Part shown: positions 13,501-13,550 of the stretch, one piece after another
Numbering within the stretch: the stretch's first letter is position 1
How the letters are laid out: every line of letters begins with the position of its first letter
Source of the DNA: SUP05 sp964577715
GTDB lineage: Bacteria; Pseudomonadota; Gammaproteobacteria; PS1; Pseudothioglobaceae
Assembly (NCBI GenBank): GCA_964577715.1
Contig: CAZOAA010000038.1
Span: 1 to 13,550, forward strand
Direction: 5' to 3'
DNA: 13,550 nt
Made by a program: the position numbers and the translations under genes
The notes under the pieces: generated by a model
The model's input: only the letters and a program-made list of their open reading frames with translations
What the model was told of the DNA's origin: nothing
Databases searched by the model: none

Positions 13501-13550
13501 CGGAGTGTAGCGCAGTTTGGTAGCGTATCTGGTTTGGGACCAGGTGGTCG
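13501..13550 (+). tRNA. tRNA-Pro, anticodon UGG (partial)
   Basis: The 5' acceptor strand CGGAGTG, the TA linker, and a D arm with GCGC/GCGT stem around AGTTTGGTA are in place. The anticodon stem TCTGG/CCAGG encloses loop TTTGGGA, giving anticodon TGG at 13535-13537. The sequence closely follows bacterial proline tRNAs. The window ends in the variable region, so the T arm and 3' acceptor, about 27 more bases, are missing. Confidence 0.95.

Overview
The window is a gene-dense, AT-rich (roughly 37-40% G+C by eye) chromosomal segment of a gammaproteobacterium. It contains housekeeping genes (thiC, hemB, rpoZ, dnaQ, ubiD, a tRNA-Pro) around an acetate-uptake and activation block. HemB is the magnesium (Pseudomonas-like) type, and UbiD, RpoZ and Acs are all gammaproteobacterial in character. 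Low G+C, short intergenic gaps and this gene content would suit a marine sulfur-oxidiser of the SUP05/Thioglobus type, but that placement is an inference and no marker here proves it. There are no insertion sequences, phage genes, CRISPR arrays or other signs of recent transfer.

Layout. 1-1217 (minus): the N-terminal two thirds of thiC, cut by the window edge. 1260-2255 (plus): hemB, divergent from thiC across only 42 bp. 2343-3071 (plus): an unrecognised membrane-anchored coiled-coil protein. It converges on acs, with 3 bp between the stops. 3075-10838 (minus): a same-strand block read from right to left. It holds a MarR-family regulator, a DUF4212 small symporter subunit, a large sodium:solute symporter (ActP-like, VC_2705 subfamily), a terminator hairpin, then a tightly overlapping trio (small membrane protein, cNMP/CBS/DUF294 nucleotidyltransferase-like protein, DEDDh exonuclease-like protein), and finally acs. 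10923-11261 (minus): rpoZ with its own terminator. 11330-13478 (plus): dnaQ followed after one base by ubiD. 13501-end (plus): tRNA-Pro(UGG), cut by the window edge, with a strong promoter whose -35 lies inside the end of ubiD.

How it fits together. The DUF4212/symporter pair would import acetate or a related short carboxylate with a cation, and Acs would convert it to acetyl-CoA. The trio between them has putative sensing domains (cyclic-nucleotide-binding fold, paired CBS) and possible catalytic domains (nucleotidyltransferase, exonuclease). As I recall, similar genes sit beside acs/actP in Vibrio, Shewanella and Pseudomonas, but I know of no established function.

The main new observation is a palindrome, TTTCTAGAAA, that overlaps the predicted promoters of both acs and DUF4212-symporter. 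I found no other full intergenic copy. The neighbouring MarR-family protein is the obvious candidate to bind it, which would make this a small self-contained acetate regulon.
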